From contig NZ_CAESCH010000001.1 of the NCBI RefSeq assembly GCF_903166545.1, forward strand, positions 2,050,001-2,114,000: a stretch of 64,000 bases of DNA, read 5' to 3'. The translations under genes and the position numbers were made by a program. Of this stretch, positions 46,526 to 57,218 are shown piece after piece; positions within the stretch are counted from its first letter, which is position 1, and every line of letters starts with the position of its first letter. Under the pieces are notes generated by a model. The model saw nothing but the letters and a program-made list of their open reading frames with translations, was not told the origin of the DNA and ran no database searches. The stretch is from Metabacillus schmidteae (GTDB lineage Bacteria; Bacillota; Bacilli; Bacillales; Bacillaceae).

Positions 46526-46867
46526 TTAATCACTGCTATAGCTAACATCTTTATCCGGATGTGTAAAGGGAACTCCGTTCGGTTTTTGTTTTTCTTCAAG
46601 TAATTCTTTATTTTCAGGAGTGTTCCAGCCGATATCATTTGTAGGATGTACCCACTGATCTCCAGCCATAATCGCAGGATCAATATCATCACTCCATTGA
46701 TTTAATGGGGAATGTTCCGAATTATAGTGACTATCTCCAATCACCACGCCGTAGTCATTTTTGAATGGTTCTTTCATTTTTATTCCAGTGCCTTTCCAAG
46801 ATGGCGCATGTATTTGATGTGGCAATGTTTCATCGAGAGAAAATTTATCTTCGTTTTCCTTCTTCAC
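46526..46867 (-). CDS. DUF3905 family protein
   Basis: A 113-aa hydrophilic, Trp-rich protein (LPHQIHAPSWKGTGIKM, GDSHYNSEHSPLNQWSDDIDPAIMAGDQWVHPTNDIGWNTPEN). It matches the DUF3905 type found in spore-forming bacilli; function unknown. The GTG at 46867 is chosen for the GAGGTG 6 nt upstream. It is divergent from two small hydrophilic genes. Confidence 0.75.
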   Translation of the reverse strand: MKKENEDKFSLDETLPHQIHAPSWKGTGIKMKEPFKNDYGVVIGDSHYNSEHSPLNQWSDDIDPAIMAGDQWVHPTNDIGWNTPENKELLEEKQKPNGVPFTHPDKDVSYSSD

Positions 46868-47015
46868 ACATTTCACCTCACTTCTTAATCTTAGAATGTC
46901 CAATAATTAGTCATCCTTTTTTCCTTATTCTACCTATGATAGAAAACAAAAAATAGGGGGATAGTAAAAGAGTAGCATCTTGAATAAGTCGAATCTTATC
47001 ATTGAGGTGAGAAGA

Positions 47016-47168
47016 ATGAAGAGAAAAGCATTTAGAAATCAAGCTGTAAAACATAATAATACACCTACAGAAAGTTTACCAGATGTAGAATTTGCTGAAA
47101 TCAATGATGATGAAAACCCGATGAAGGGTGCAAATAGAAATTCTAAACATGGAAAGCAAGGGAAATAA
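47016..47168 (+). CDS. Small hydrophilic protein, spore-protein-like
   Basis: A 50-aa very hydrophilic protein (MKRKAFRNQAVKHNNTPTESLPDVEFAEI...) ending HGKQGK, with no signal or membrane segment. Composition resembles minor small acid-soluble spore proteins but I cannot name the family. ATG 47016 follows GAGGTGAG. The next small gene starts at the base after its stop codon. Confidence 0.6.
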   Translation: MKRKAFRNQAVKHNNTPTESLPDVEFAEINDDENPMKGANRNSKHGKQGK

Positions 47169-47333
47169 ATGATGACCCATAAAAACATGAAAAGTAAAGA
47201 TATGCAAAATCATAAAATTCCAACTAAAAAAGATCTACTGCAAGAAGAATTTGGTCACGAAATGGGAGATGTGAATGCCTCTCAACTATATAATGCTCTT
47301 GCAGGCAATAAAAAAGATAAAAAGAAAAAGTGA
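47169..47333 (+). CDS. Small hydrophilic protein, spore-protein-like
   Basis: A 54-aa Lys-rich protein (MMTHKNMKSKDMQNHKIPTK...EFGHEMGDVNASQLYNALAG) ending in a Lys tail. The EFGHEMG stretch faintly recalls the EFG of SASP protease sites, but the rest is not an alpha/beta SASP. AAGGGAAA precedes the ATG. Co-transcribed with the previous gene, followed by a terminator. Confidence 0.6.
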   Translation: MMTHKNMKSKDMQNHKIPTKKDLLQEEFGHEMGDVNASQLYNALAGNKKDKKKK

Positions 47334-47357
47334 GAAATTTTTTCTCACTTTTTTCCT
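47324..47357. terminator. Terminator between small genes and the radical SAM gene
   Basis: AAAAAGTGAGAAA pairs with TTTCTCACTTTTT, T-rich on both sides. Confidence 0.85.
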
Positions 47358-47360
47358 TTA

Positions 47361-49127
47361 TCACCCTACTTTAGATTCAAATTCACGTGATAACACTGTA
47401 TAAACAGTTGTATTTGAATTAATGGCATCATAGTGAACAAGAATATAGGAGTCTTCTTTTGCCATTTTTCCCGTTTTGAGGTAATGATTTAAATTAAATG
47501 GTATTGTTTCAAGGACTGTATGTTTGAATAAGTCCTTCTCTGTTAGTTGCTTTCTTGCAAATTCTTCTCCTAAAAGAAGAGGGTTTTCTAGAATGGAGTG
47601 ATAAATTTCACTTCGACCCTGCTTTGAAAGTGTTTCATCCCACCATGGTTTACGAGGTTTGTATTTTTGATTTCGTAAATAATCATATTTCATAAAACCA
47701 CTAACAATTTGAACCTCTTTGCGTTGTGAACTTTCTAGAAATTCATATAAATGTTTATAAAGATCTTCTAACTGGTGGCCAATTCGACTCCAACCTTTTT
47801 CATCCCAAAATGTTCCAAAGTCTTGAAAGAAGTCAAACGGTGTTGGAAAAACCTTTGAAACTAAATATTCAACTGTTTCATCCATTCGATGATCATTCCA
47901 ATATTTTTCTAAAACATCTTCAACATGCTTAATTTTCGTAATGTCTTCGAATGAAAGTATATTATTTTTTAGAATTTCATAAGGGGAATGATCCATATAC
48001 ACGTAACCATGATCTTCTGCTCTTAGTCTAAGACCGGTACCTCTTAGCATCTTTAAGAATCCAAGCTGAAGTTCTTCGGGACGTAGTTCAAAAACATCAT
48101 TAAAGGTCTTTTTAAATGAATGATAATCTTCTTCAGGTAATCCAGCAATCAAATCAAGGTGTTGATCAATTTTCTGTCCTTCCTTTACCATCGTGACAGT
48201 CCTTGTTAATTTGCTAAAGTTTTGTTTTCTCATCACAAGTTCATTGGTTGTATCATTCGTGGATTGAACTCCAATTTCAAATCTGAACAAGCCTTTAGGA
48301 GCATTATCATTCAAAAATTGAATAACCTCTGGTCTCATAATGTCTGCAGTAATTTCAAATTGAAATACAGTACCGGGCTTGTGCTCATCTATAAGAAATT
48401 GAAACATTTCCATCGCATAACTACGGCTAATATTAAATGTACGGTCAACAAATTTAATTGTCTTTGCACCATGTTCCATTAAAAACCGAATATCATCCTT
48501 CACTTTTTCACGATCAAAGTATCGTACTCCTACTTCAATGGAAGAAAGACAAAATTGACAGCTAAAAGGACAACCACGACTCGTTTCGATGTACGTAACA
48601 CGTTTTGGAAGCTGTGTTAAATCTTCTTTAAAGCGGTATGGAGAAGGCAATGTTTTTAAATCAATTTTATTACGCTGCGGCTTAATGTGAATTGTCGAGT
48701 CTTCACGATAAGCAATACCACTAACATTTGCAAAGTTGTGTTCATCATGTAATTCATCTAATAATTGCTTAAATGATTGTTCACCTTCACCAATTATAAT
48801 GAAGTCTACTTCCGGAATCTTTTCCATCCATTCTCTTGTGTCATATGTTACCTCTGGTCCGCCTAGTACAATCAGTAAAGAAGGGTTAATCTTTTTTAGC
48901 ATCTTTATGACTTTAATCGTTTCCTCAATATTCCAAATATAGCAGCTGAATCCGAGAACCTCGGGTTTTTTTGCATAAAGGTCTGTCACGATATTCATAG
49001 CAGGGTCTTTAATCGTATATTCTGCTAATTCTATATTGTATTCAGGTTCTGCGTATGCTTTTAAATAGCGGATTGATAAACTTGTATGAATATATTTTGC
49101 ATTTAACGTTGATAAAACAGTTTTCAT
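47361..49127 (-). CDS. B12-binding radical SAM protein (DUF4080)
   Basis: A 588-aa protein. The N-terminal cobalamin-binding-like domain (1-140) contains VLGFSCYIWNIE and LGGPEVTYD. The radical SAM domain (about 170-400) has the cluster motif CPFSCQFC. A C-terminal DUF4080 region follows. It belongs to the large class-B-like methyltransferase/rearrangement group; substrate unknown. Monocistronic. Confidence 0.85.
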   Translation of the reverse strand: MKTVLSTLNAKYIHTSLSIRYLKAYAEPEYNIELAEYTIKDPAMNIVTDLYAKKPEVLGFSCYIWNIEETIKVIKMLKKINPSLLIVLGGPEVTYDTREWMEKIPEVDFIIIGEGEQSFKQLLDELHDEHNFANVSGIAYREDSTIHIKPQRNKIDLKTLPSPYRFKEDLTQLPKRVTYIETSRGCPFSCQFCLSSIEVGVRYFDREKVKDDIRFLMEHGAKTIKFVDRTFNISRSYAMEMFQFLIDEHKPGTVFQFEITADIMRPEVIQFLNDNAPKGLFRFEIGVQSTNDTTNELVMRKQNFSKLTRTVTMVKEGQKIDQHLDLIAGLPEEDYHSFKKTFNDVFELRPEELQLGFLKMLRGTGLRLRAEDHGYVYMDHSPYEILKNNILSFEDITKIKHVEDVLEKYWNDHRMDETVEYLVSKVFPTPFDFFQDFGTFWDEKGWSRIGHQLEDLYKHLYEFLESSQRKEVQIVSGFMKYDYLRNQKYKPRKPWWDETLSKQGRSEIYHSILENPLLLGEEFARKQLTEKDLFKHTVLETIPFNLNHYLKTGKMAKEDSYILVHYDAINSNTTVYTVLSREFESKVG

Positions 49128-49257
49128 TTCGACACCACTCTATTGAATTTTGTAAAGTATTTGCTTAAAGATTTCAATCAATTATCTATTTTATCATAAT
49201 GCTTCGATTGGGTATATAACCACAGTATGGAAGTAATTCCATTCTTTTAAACGAAAA

Positions 49258-49290
49258 TAAGACATTTTCCCTTTTAGGAGAATGTCTCAG
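49258..49290 (-). terminator. Terminator of the acyltransferase gene
   Basis: AGACATTCTCC pairs with GGAAAATGTCT on the minus strand, then TATTTT. Confidence 0.65.
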
Positions 49291-49294
49291 TCTA

Positions 49295-50299
49295 TTATTT
49301 ATTTAACGAGGAGGGCTTTATATACAAATGAGATGGTTTCAACTCAATAATCGGGCTGGCAATTTCTTTCACTGTTTTTGTTGATAATACAGAAGTTAAT
49401 AAAATTGATAGAAGAGTAAGTAAAGCAATACTGCGATAATCCCCTAACCACTCAATTACCTCATTTGTTCTCATGTATTGTATGATAAACCCATGTAGAA
49501 GATATACATAAAATGTTCTTGTTCCCCACTCTGTAAAGAATGCACGTCTTTTTGGGATTAGTGCCAAAAAGCTAAGAGATGTGATCAATGTTAAGGTATA
49601 AAAGCCCATACGAATAAAGGCATTAAAAATTGATGGTTCTCCAAACTGTGAATAAGGTTTTGAACCAAATAACCATTCATAATCAAAGTCCAGATAGAAA
49701 TAAGAAACAAATGTTACTGCTAATACCAACATGGAAATAACCCTATTATTTGGCTTAGTGAGAAAAGCAAAATGCTCTTTCTTTAAATAAAAGCCAATTA
49801 AAAATAAAGGGAAAAACACAAATGTTCTTGATAAGCTTAAATAATTACTTACTACGTCAAAATACCCGATAGAAATCCCTAATGTAAAAGCCACAAGCAA
49901 CGCCCATTTAGGAGAAAGCTTTGTTGCGCCAAATAAGAATACATTCCAGAAAAATAAACTAACTAAAAACCATAATGACCAATGCGGGTCTAGAGGATCC
50001 AAAACTGTTGCCCCTTGTTTTTCAATCGCAAAATAGTATACAGAGTATATACCCTGGAAAATTAAATACGGTAATATTAGTTTTTTCGCAATTTTACTCA
50101 CATACCCTTTTTTGTTATATCCCTTTGCAAAATAGCCGGAGATTAAAATAAAAGCGGGCATATGAAACGTATACACAAACTTATAGATGGTCAGCATGAC
50201 GTTACTTTCATCGATAAACGGCCTAATAATGTGACCAAAAACAACTAAAAAGATTAAGAAGAATTTTGCATTATCAAAATAACTCAAACGATTATTCAT
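49295..50299 (-). CDS. Acyltransferase-3 family membrane protein (YkrP-like)
   Basis: A 334-aa integral membrane O-acyltransferase with about ten helices. The N-terminal motif is LSYFDNAKFFLIFLVVFGHII, including the catalytic His in the first helix, and FHMPAFILISGYF follows. Such proteins acetylate polysaccharides or small molecules. Upstream of kinE as ykrP is in B. subtilis. Acceptor unknown. Confidence 0.85.
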   Translation of the reverse strand: MNNRLSYFDNAKFFLIFLVVFGHIIRPFIDESNVMLTIYKFVYTFHMPAFILISGYFAKGYNKKGYVSKIAKKLILPYLIFQGIYSVYYFAIEKQGATVLDPLDPHWSLWFLVSLFFWNVFLFGATKLSPKWALLVAFTLGISIGYFDVVSNYLSLSRTFVFFPLFLIGFYLKKEHFAFLTKPNNRVISMLVLAVTFVSYFYLDFDYEWLFGSKPYSQFGEPSIFNAFIRMGFYTLTLITSLSFLALIPKRRAFFTEWGTRTFYVYLLHGFIIQYMRTNEVIEWLGDYRSIALLTLLSILLTSVLSTKTVKEIASPIIELKPSHLYIKPSSLNK

Positions 50300-50648
50300 T
50301 TATTTATCATTCCCTTTGAAGTAATTAATCGTAAAACATCTTTTTTTATTCCCAAATCGTAATGGTAATAAACGTTGCTTTTTTCCTGTGTTAAATTGGG
50401 CTTATTACAGTACTTTCGATAGAGGTACTTATTTTATAAGGGACGTAACAAAGCTGTCATCTACTTGTAAAAGATGACAGCTTTACGTGTTCCAAATTTG
50501 CTTTTTCGCAGTTTTACAAAATACTTTACTATATTACATCGTAGACAGTAAAAAAGAAACATTTTCTATCATTTTGTAGATAAGTGAAGGACAATGAAAG
50601 AACTTGTAGAATAGAATCTATAGAAGAGAGATTGCAAGTCAGGTAGGG
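50300..50648. other. Intergenic region between the acyltransferase and kinE
   Basis: It holds a near-perfect hairpin of about 20 bp, AAAGCTGTCATCT (50450-50462) with AGATGACAGCTTT (50471-50483), extended by ACGT-containing flanks. There is no T run, so it is a structure or operator rather than a clear terminator. No gene seen. Confidence 0.5.
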
Positions 50649-52847
50649 GTGAATGAATTGAAGCAAACGATGGAGGATCACGAAATCGTTACCTTAAAGG
50701 CACAAGTAGCTAAATTGGAAGAAGAAAATGAAATGCTCAAATTTAAGTTACTGCAGCACGAAAATATTTTAGAGGGTGCATTAGATGCGGTAGCTATTTT
50801 TGATGAAAATATGAGATTTATTGATGTAAACTCTGCTGCATGTCACATGTTTCAATTACAGAAAAAGGAGTTATGTCGAAAAAGCCTATACGATTTTTTA
50901 TCTTTAATTCCCAAAAATCAATTAAACCAAGTAATGGAGGCAATTTATCAGGGTGACCCTAGTAGTAATGAATTAATTGTTAAGTTAGAAAATGGACAAG
51001 TGAAGTTTCTGGAAATTTCTGTGAGGAAACAAGCGATAAATGGATATGACCTAGCCATGATCAAAGATGTCTCGTTTAAAAAAATGCTTGAACGTGAAAG
51101 GACAATAAATGAACAGCTTTTTAAGGATCTCTTTCACCGTGCAGTAGATGGCATTGTCATCTTTGATCAAGATGGAGCATTTATAGATGCAAATGGCTCA
51201 TTTTGCACAAGTTTTGAAATTACAAAGAATCAGTTAAATTCATTTGTTTTAGGAGACTTTATCGATGGACCGGATCTTTACAAATTGGATCGTCTGTGGA
51301 TCATGCTCAAAGAAAATGGTAGTGCCAAAGGTGAGCTTCCTGTGCTGCTTAGGAATGGTAGTAAAAAAGTTTTTGAGTTTACCACAACTTCAAATATTAT
51401 TAATGGTTTTTACATGGCCATTATGCGCGATATAACTGAAAAACGATCTATGGAAATGAAGCTATATAAAAGTGAGGAACGCTTCAGAGAAATTTTTGAA
51501 AATGCTATTGATGCCATTATGATTTGGGAAAGAAATGGACAAATTCAAAAGGTAAATCAAGCTGCTAGTCGAACATTCGAATTAAGTGAGGCAGAACTTG
51601 TTCAGAGGAATATTTTAGACTTTGTTGATCAAAATTCATCAAGTTTTCATCGGGTGAAAAAAGAATATTTTCAAACAGGTGCCATAAGAGAAGAACTGCT
51701 TTTTCACATGCCAAATGGTCAAAACAAAGAGCTGGAGTTCACTTCAAAAATGGATATCTTAGATGGACATCATCTTACAATCTTTCGGAATGTTAGTGAA
51801 CGAAAAAGAATGGAAAAAGTACTGAGGGAAAGTGAACATAAATTCAGGAACATATTTAACGCGGCTATGGATGGTATTATCCTATTTAATAATGAATATG
51901 AAATTATTGAAGCGAATCCTGCTGCAAGAAAAATTTTAAATCTATCATCAAGTGATATTAAATCTTATAGAATTTGTGATATTCTTTTTTCAAAGATGGA
52001 CGACCTCTATCAAGAGGATGAGTTAGATTCATATGAGGCAAAAACACAGGAAACGATCTATACATTTGACAATGGTGAAGAGAAAATTTTAGAGATTTCC
52101 TTAAAGCATCATATTAATGAGGATATGAATTTAGCTGTTTTTCGAGATGTAACCGAAAAAAGAGAATTAGAAGAGCAATTGCGAAAATCAGATACATTAA
52201 ATGTTGTCGGAGAACTTGCGGCAGGAATTGCACATGAAATACGCAACCCGATGACTGCATTAAAAGGATTTATTCAGCTTTTAGAAGGAAGTGTGAAAGA
52301 CGATTTTTCTATGTATTTTAATGTAATCACGTCAGAATTAAGTAGAATTGAATCGATCATTACAGAGTTTCTTATCTTAGCAAGACCACAAGCGATTAAA
52401 TTTTCAAAAAAAGATCTTGGCATTATTATGAAAGAAACAACAGAATTGCTGAGTGCCCAAGCTATTTTAGTCAATGTTCAAATGATTCTCGAAATTGAAG
52501 ACAATCTTCCATTAATTTATTGTGAACCAAATCAATTAAAGCAGGTATTTATTAATGTATTGAAAAATGCCATTGAGGTTATGCCAAAGGGTGGCCAAAT
52601 TGACGTGAAAATAAAACAAAAGAATGAAGATAATCTCTTCGTTTCGATTACAGACAGAGGTTCAGGTATTTCAGAGGATAAAATTAAGCGATTAGGGCAG
52701 CCTTTTTATACAACGAAAGAAAGAGGGACTGGCCTTGGTTTAATGGTTAGTTATAAAATTATTGAAGAGCATCAGGGCCAAGTAGATGTAGAAAGTGAAG
52801 AAGGAAAAGGAACTACTTTCCATATTACGTTGCCTATTAGACAATAA
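50649..52847 (+). CDS. kinE: Four-PAS sensor histidine kinase (KinE-like)
   Basis: A 732-aa cytosolic kinase with no membrane segment. A coiled start (1-40) is followed by four PAS domains (about 42-150, 160-270, 275-385, 390-505). The HisKA region follows with phosphorylated His529 (ELAAGIAHEIRNPM), then the ATPase domain with NAIEVMPKGG, DRGSGI and GTGLGL. This is the layout of sporulation kinases feeding Spo0F; synteny with kinE (between ykrP and ogt) supports the name. GTG 50649 is used; TTG 50658 is possible. Confidence 0.88.
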   Translation: MNELKQTMEDHEIVTLKAQVAKLEEENEMLKFKLLQHENILEGALDAVAIFDENMRFIDVNSAACHMFQLQKKELCRKSLYDFLSLIPKNQLNQVMEAIYQGDPSSNELIVKLENGQVKFLEISVRKQAINGYDLAMIKDVSFKKMLERERTINEQLFKDLFHRAVDGIVIFDQDGAFIDANGSFCTSFEITKNQLNSFVLGDFIDGPDLYKLDRLWIMLKENGSAKGELPVLLRNGSKKVFEFTTTSNIINGFYMAIMRDITEKRSMEMKLYKSEERFREIFENAIDAIMIWERNGQIQKVNQAASRTFELSEAELVQRNILDFVDQNSSSFHRVKKEYFQTGAIREELLFHMPNGQNKELEFTSKMDILDGHHLTIFRNVSERKRMEKVLRESEHKFRNIFNAAMDGIILFNNEYEIIEANPAARKILNLSSSDIKSYRICDILFSKMDDLYQEDELDSYEAKTQETIYTFDNGEEKILEISLKHHINEDMNLAVFRDVTEKRELEEQLRKSDTLNVVGELAAGIAHEIRNPMTALKGFIQLLEGSVKDDFSMYFNVITSELSRIESIITEFLILARPQAIKFSKKDLGIIMKETTELLSAQAILVNVQMILEIEDNLPLIYCEPNQLKQVFINVLKNAIEVMPKGGQIDVKIKQKNEDNLFVSITDRGSGISEDKIKRLGQPFYTTKERGTGLGLMVSYKIIEEHQGQVDVESEEGKGTTFHITLPIRQ

Positions 52848-52900
52848 CATGATAATAGGTTATTTTTTAGTGACTTGAAGGAAGAAAATGAGGTTTTTTT

Positions 52901-53401
52901 ATGTATTATTACCGTTTATATGAATCACCATTAGGAACATTAACTATTGTATCGAAACAGGACAAAATAACAAATTTGTTTTTAACCACAGAACAATTTG
53001 AATCGTTTAAATCGGGAACAGATGTTGTGTCAGATCAGACACAAAAGTGTGAAGTACTGCAGATAGCAATCCAACAACTGCACGAGTACTTTCATGAAAA
53101 TCGAAAAGAGTTTCACTTTCCAATGGAACTCAATGGAACAGACTTTCAAAAAAAGATATGGAAAAAATTAAGAGAAATTCCGTTTGGAAAGGTGTGGAGC
53201 TATCAGGATGTAGCCATGGCTATCGGTCAAAAAAATGCCGTTCGGGCAATTGGTCAAGCGAATAAGGCAAATAAACTGCCAATATTCATTCCATGCCACA
53301 GAGTCATTGGCAAGAACAAAAAACTAACTGGATATGCAGGGACAAAAACGGAATTAAAAGCTACCCTTTTAACACATGAAAAAATTCCATTTAAAGAGTA
53401 A
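52901..53401 (+). CDS. ogt: O6-methylguanine-DNA methyltransferase Ogt
   Basis: A 166-aa suicide DNA repair protein with acceptor Cys132 in PIFIPCHRVIG and the helix-turn-helix with RAIGQANKAN. The N-terminal domain is typical of constitutive Ogt. Located 53 bp after kinE, as in B. subtilis. Confidence 0.95.
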   Translation: MYYYRLYESPLGTLTIVSKQDKITNLFLTTEQFESFKSGTDVVSDQTQKCEVLQIAIQQLHEYFHENRKEFHFPMELNGTDFQKKIWKKLREIPFGKVWSYQDVAMAIGQKNAVRAIGQANKANKLPIFIPCHRVIGKNKKLTGYAGTKTELKATLLTHEKIPFKE

Positions 53402-53488
53402 TTCATAACTTGTCACAATTTTGGCTTTGCAACATATTATTTCATTAAGAGAAAAAAGTTGCACAAGGTAAAGAAAGGGGCAAGAAAT

Positions 53489-53608
53489 ATGTGGATGCAA
53501 AAGAAGCGCTTGCGAAAAGTCTATTTTTATTCGGTTCTGATGTCTAAACTTCACATTTTAACAGAACAAGAAAAAAATTGCCTTCTTCAAAATAAGAAAG
53601 AAGGCTAG
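53489..53608 (+). CDS. Small basic protein of unknown function
   Basis: A 39-aa reading frame (MWMQKKRLRKVYFYSVLMSKLHILTEQEKN...) with AAAGGGG about 9 nt upstream and its own terminator, between ogt and mtnA. The first half is strongly basic, the second hydrophilic and helical. No family recognised. Confidence 0.45.
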   Translation: MWMQKKRLRKVYFYSVLMSKLHILTEQEKNCLLQNKKEG

Positions 53609-53611
53609 AAA

Positions 53612-53657
53612 AAAGAACAAAGTAATCATGATCCGTGAAAACTTTGTTCTTTTTTTA
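53612..53657. terminator. Bidirectional terminator upstream of the mtnA stop
   Basis: AGAACAAAG (53614-53622) pairs with CTTTGTTCT (53642-53650), with T runs on both strands. Confidence 0.75.
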
Positions 53658-54707
53658 CCTGTGAAATAATGTTGAAATACCTTTTTTATAATCTCCGGTT
53701 AATATACCTTTTTCAGTAATAATGCCAGCGATTAATTCATTAGGAGTAACATCAAAGGCAGGATTAAATACTTTTACACCTTCAGGCGCCACTTGAACTC
53801 CGCTAATATGTGTAATTTCTTCCGAATGACGTTCTTCGATAGGTATTTGTATTCCGTCTGAAATCGTAGGATCAAATGTTGATAATGGAGCTGCAACATA
53901 AAATGGAATGTTAAAGGCTTTTGCGAGAAGAGCCAGATTGTAGGTTCCAATTTTATTTGCAGTATCACCATTTGCAGCGATTCGATCAGCACCGACAATA
54001 ATGGCAGTTATGTCCTTTGATTTAATAGTATGAGCTGCCATATTATCTGTAATTAATGTTACATCAACACCTGCTTGCATTAGCTCCCATGTAGTAAGGC
54101 GAGCTCCTTGGAGAACTGGTCTTGTTTCACAGGCATATACGCTCAAATGAATGTTTTTTTCTTTAGCTAGATAAAAAGGAGCGAGAGCTGTTCCATATTT
54201 AGCCGTTGCAATGGAACCTGCATTACAGATCGTCATAACTCGATCGCCATCTTTGAAAACAGATAGAGCATGTTCACCAATAGATTGGCATACTTGTTCA
54301 TCTTCCGCTTCAATTGCTTTAGCTTCGTTTAAAATTGTCACCTTTGCTTCTTCAATAGTTGTCACGTCTTTAATGCTGTTCATAATTCGATCTAATGCCC
54401 AATATAAATTTACAGCCGTTGGTCTTGAGCTTGCTAGATAATGACGATGTTTTTCCAGATTCTGAAGAAAGCTTTCATAAGTTTGAGAAGGTTCCTGGTT
54501 GGCTGCTAAAGCTAAACCATAAGCAGCGGTAATACCTATTGCTGGAGCTCCTCTCACTTTTAATGACTGAATAGCTTCCCAAACATCTTCAATTGTTTTT
54601 AGTTTAAGATACTCAGTGATTTGAGGTATTTTTTGTTGATTTAATAATGAAATATACTCTTCCTTCCAGATGACAGAACGAGGTATAACGAAACTTTGTG
54701 TTGTCAT
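53655..54707 (-). CDS. mtnA: Methylthioribose-1-phosphate isomerase
   Basis: Converts 5-methylthioribose-1-phosphate to 5-methylthioribulose-1-phosphate in methionine salvage. The 350-aa protein has the eIF2B-like fold with catalytic Cys161 ([11 protein letters not shown]) and Asp241 ([11 protein letters not shown]). Second gene of the SAM-riboswitch-controlled mtnK-mtnA operon, 30 bp after mtnK. Confidence 0.96.
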   Translation of the reverse strand: MTTQSFVIPRSVIWKEEYISLLNQQKIPQITEYLKLKTIEDVWEAIQSLKVRGAPAIGITAAYGLALAANQEPSQTYESFLQNLEKHRHYLASSRPTAVNLYWALDRIMNSIKDVTTIEEAKVTILNEAKAIEAEDEQVCQSIGEHALSVFKDGDRVMTICNAGSIATAKYGTALAPFYLAKEKNIHLSVYACETRPVLQGARLTTWELMQAGVDVTLITDNMAAHTIKSKDITAIIVGADRIAANGDTANKIGTYNLALLAKAFNIPFYVAAPLSTFDPTISDGIQIPIEERHSEEITHISGVQVAPEGVKVFNPAFDVTPNELIAGIITEKGILTGDYKKGISTLFHR

Positions 54708-54737
54708 TTTGTTAAAAACTCCTTTATTTGCAATTCA

Positions 54738-55952
<1,215 letters not shown>

Positions 55953-55986
55953 CTAATTAATGTTAGTTTGGAGGCTTTTCTAAAAA

Positions 55987-56022
55987 TAAGAAAAGCCTCT
56001 TTCCAGATTGAAAGAGGCTTGA
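55987..56022 (-). terminator. SAM riboswitch terminator upstream of mtnK
   Basis: AAGCCTCTTTC pairs with GAAAGAGGCTT over six bases, followed on the minus strand by TTCTTATTTTT. Confidence 0.92.
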
Positions 56023-56037
56023 AGTCATCACTTCGCA

Positions 56038-56187
56038 CCTCTCATCTTTCAGAAAGTTTCCTTTCTGATGGAATTAGCACCGTGCCCTACTGGTAAAAGA
56101 CCAGATTCATTTCTTTAAATAAGAAATACGGTCGGTTGCTGCGGCGTCATAGGGCCAAGTCCCTCTGCCAACTCTTGATAAGAGATT
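56038..56187 (-). promoter_or_regulatory. SAM-I riboswitch (S-box) controlling mtnK-mtnA
   Basis: The minus strand reads CTCTTATCAAGAG, GGCAGAGGGACTTGGCCC, GCCGCAGCAACC, CACGGTGCTAATTCCATC and GATGAGAG, the complete S-box consensus. SAM binding should favour the terminator at 55987-56022. Confidence 0.97.
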
Positions 56188-56327
56188 ATGTCTAAATTAA
56201 TAGATACATTTAATTGTTTTAAGTAATAAAACTTTACTAGAAAAATATAACGCTTGATTAGCATATTATCAATGTTCATAAGATTTTGTCAACAGAAAAT
56301 CTAAAGAATTGCCTAAATATTTTTAAA

Positions 56328-57116
56328 TTAGAGATAATGATGTGGGAGACGATCATCGAAAATAGGAATTTGATTGCGAACTTTTTTCACCATTTCAATA
56401 TCCAACTCGGCTGAAATCATACCTGGATTTCCATCTGCTTCAGCTAAGATGTCTCCCCAAGGGTTAATAATTAGTGAATGCCCGGCAAATTCATTGTCAG
56501 GGTCAGTTCCTGCCCGATTGCATGCTACAACATAACATTGATTTTCTATGGCTCTACTGAGTAGGAGTGTTTTCCAATGATTAAGGCGGGGCATTGGCCA
56601 TTCTGCAACAACGAATAGCACCTCTGCTCCCATTGTGGTGTGGGCGCGAATCCATTCCGGAAAACGTATATCGTAACAAATGACTCCAGCACTTTTCATA
56701 CCACCAAGGTCAAATAAACCTTTTTCACTCCCTGCAGTTAAGTAGTGGTGCTCGTTCATAAGCTTAAAAAGATGAAGTTTACTATATTCATGGATTAACT
56801 GTCCGGTATTGTCCACAACAAGCATTGTATTGGTTACCTGCTTGTCAATTTTTTTAGCAATTGACCCACCCACAATGTGAACGTTATATTTTTTTGCAAG
56901 CTCCTGTAGGAAGGAGGTTGTCTTCTCACCATTTTCATCGGAAATTTCTTCTAAGCGAGTTAGATCATAACCCGTTGTCCATAGTTCAGGTAAGACAATC
57001 GTAGTTGATTGTTCTTGTTGTACAGCTTGGGCAATCTTTTTTTCTACTTGTTGATAATTAAAATCCGGATCACCGAATTTGATGTCTAATTGAATACATG
57101 TAATGATAGGTTTCAT
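56328..57116 (-). CDS. mtnU: Carbon-nitrogen hydrolase MtnU
   Basis: A 262-aa nitrilase-superfamily amidase with the Glu-Lys-Cys triad in VLPELWTTGY, YSKLHLF and VICYDIRFPEW. In B. subtilis MtnU sits in the methionine salvage cluster and probably hydrolyses ketoglutaramate-type omega-amides from the MtnE reaction. ATG 57116 follows AAGGTG. Divergent from mtnE. Confidence 0.9.
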   Translation of the reverse strand: MKPIITCIQLDIKFGDPDFNYQQVEKKIAQAVQQEQSTTIVLPELWTTGYDLTRLEEISDENGEKTTSFLQELAKKYNVHIVGGSIAKKIDKQVTNTMLVVDNTGQLIHEYSKLHLFKLMNEHHYLTAGSEKGLFDLGGMKSAGVICYDIRFPEWIRAHTTMGAEVLFVVAEWPMPRLNHWKTLLLSRAIENQCYVVACNRAGTDPDNEFAGHSLIINPWGDILAEADGNPGMISAELDIEMVKKVRNQIPIFDDRLPHHYL

Positions 57117-57218
57117 TTGGTTCACACCTTCAATTAAAATTTTTTACTTTACAAGTTGTATCTAACGATATATTATTTGTGACTAGAATTTCAAGAATTT
57201 TTTGAGTAGGTGTTAAAA

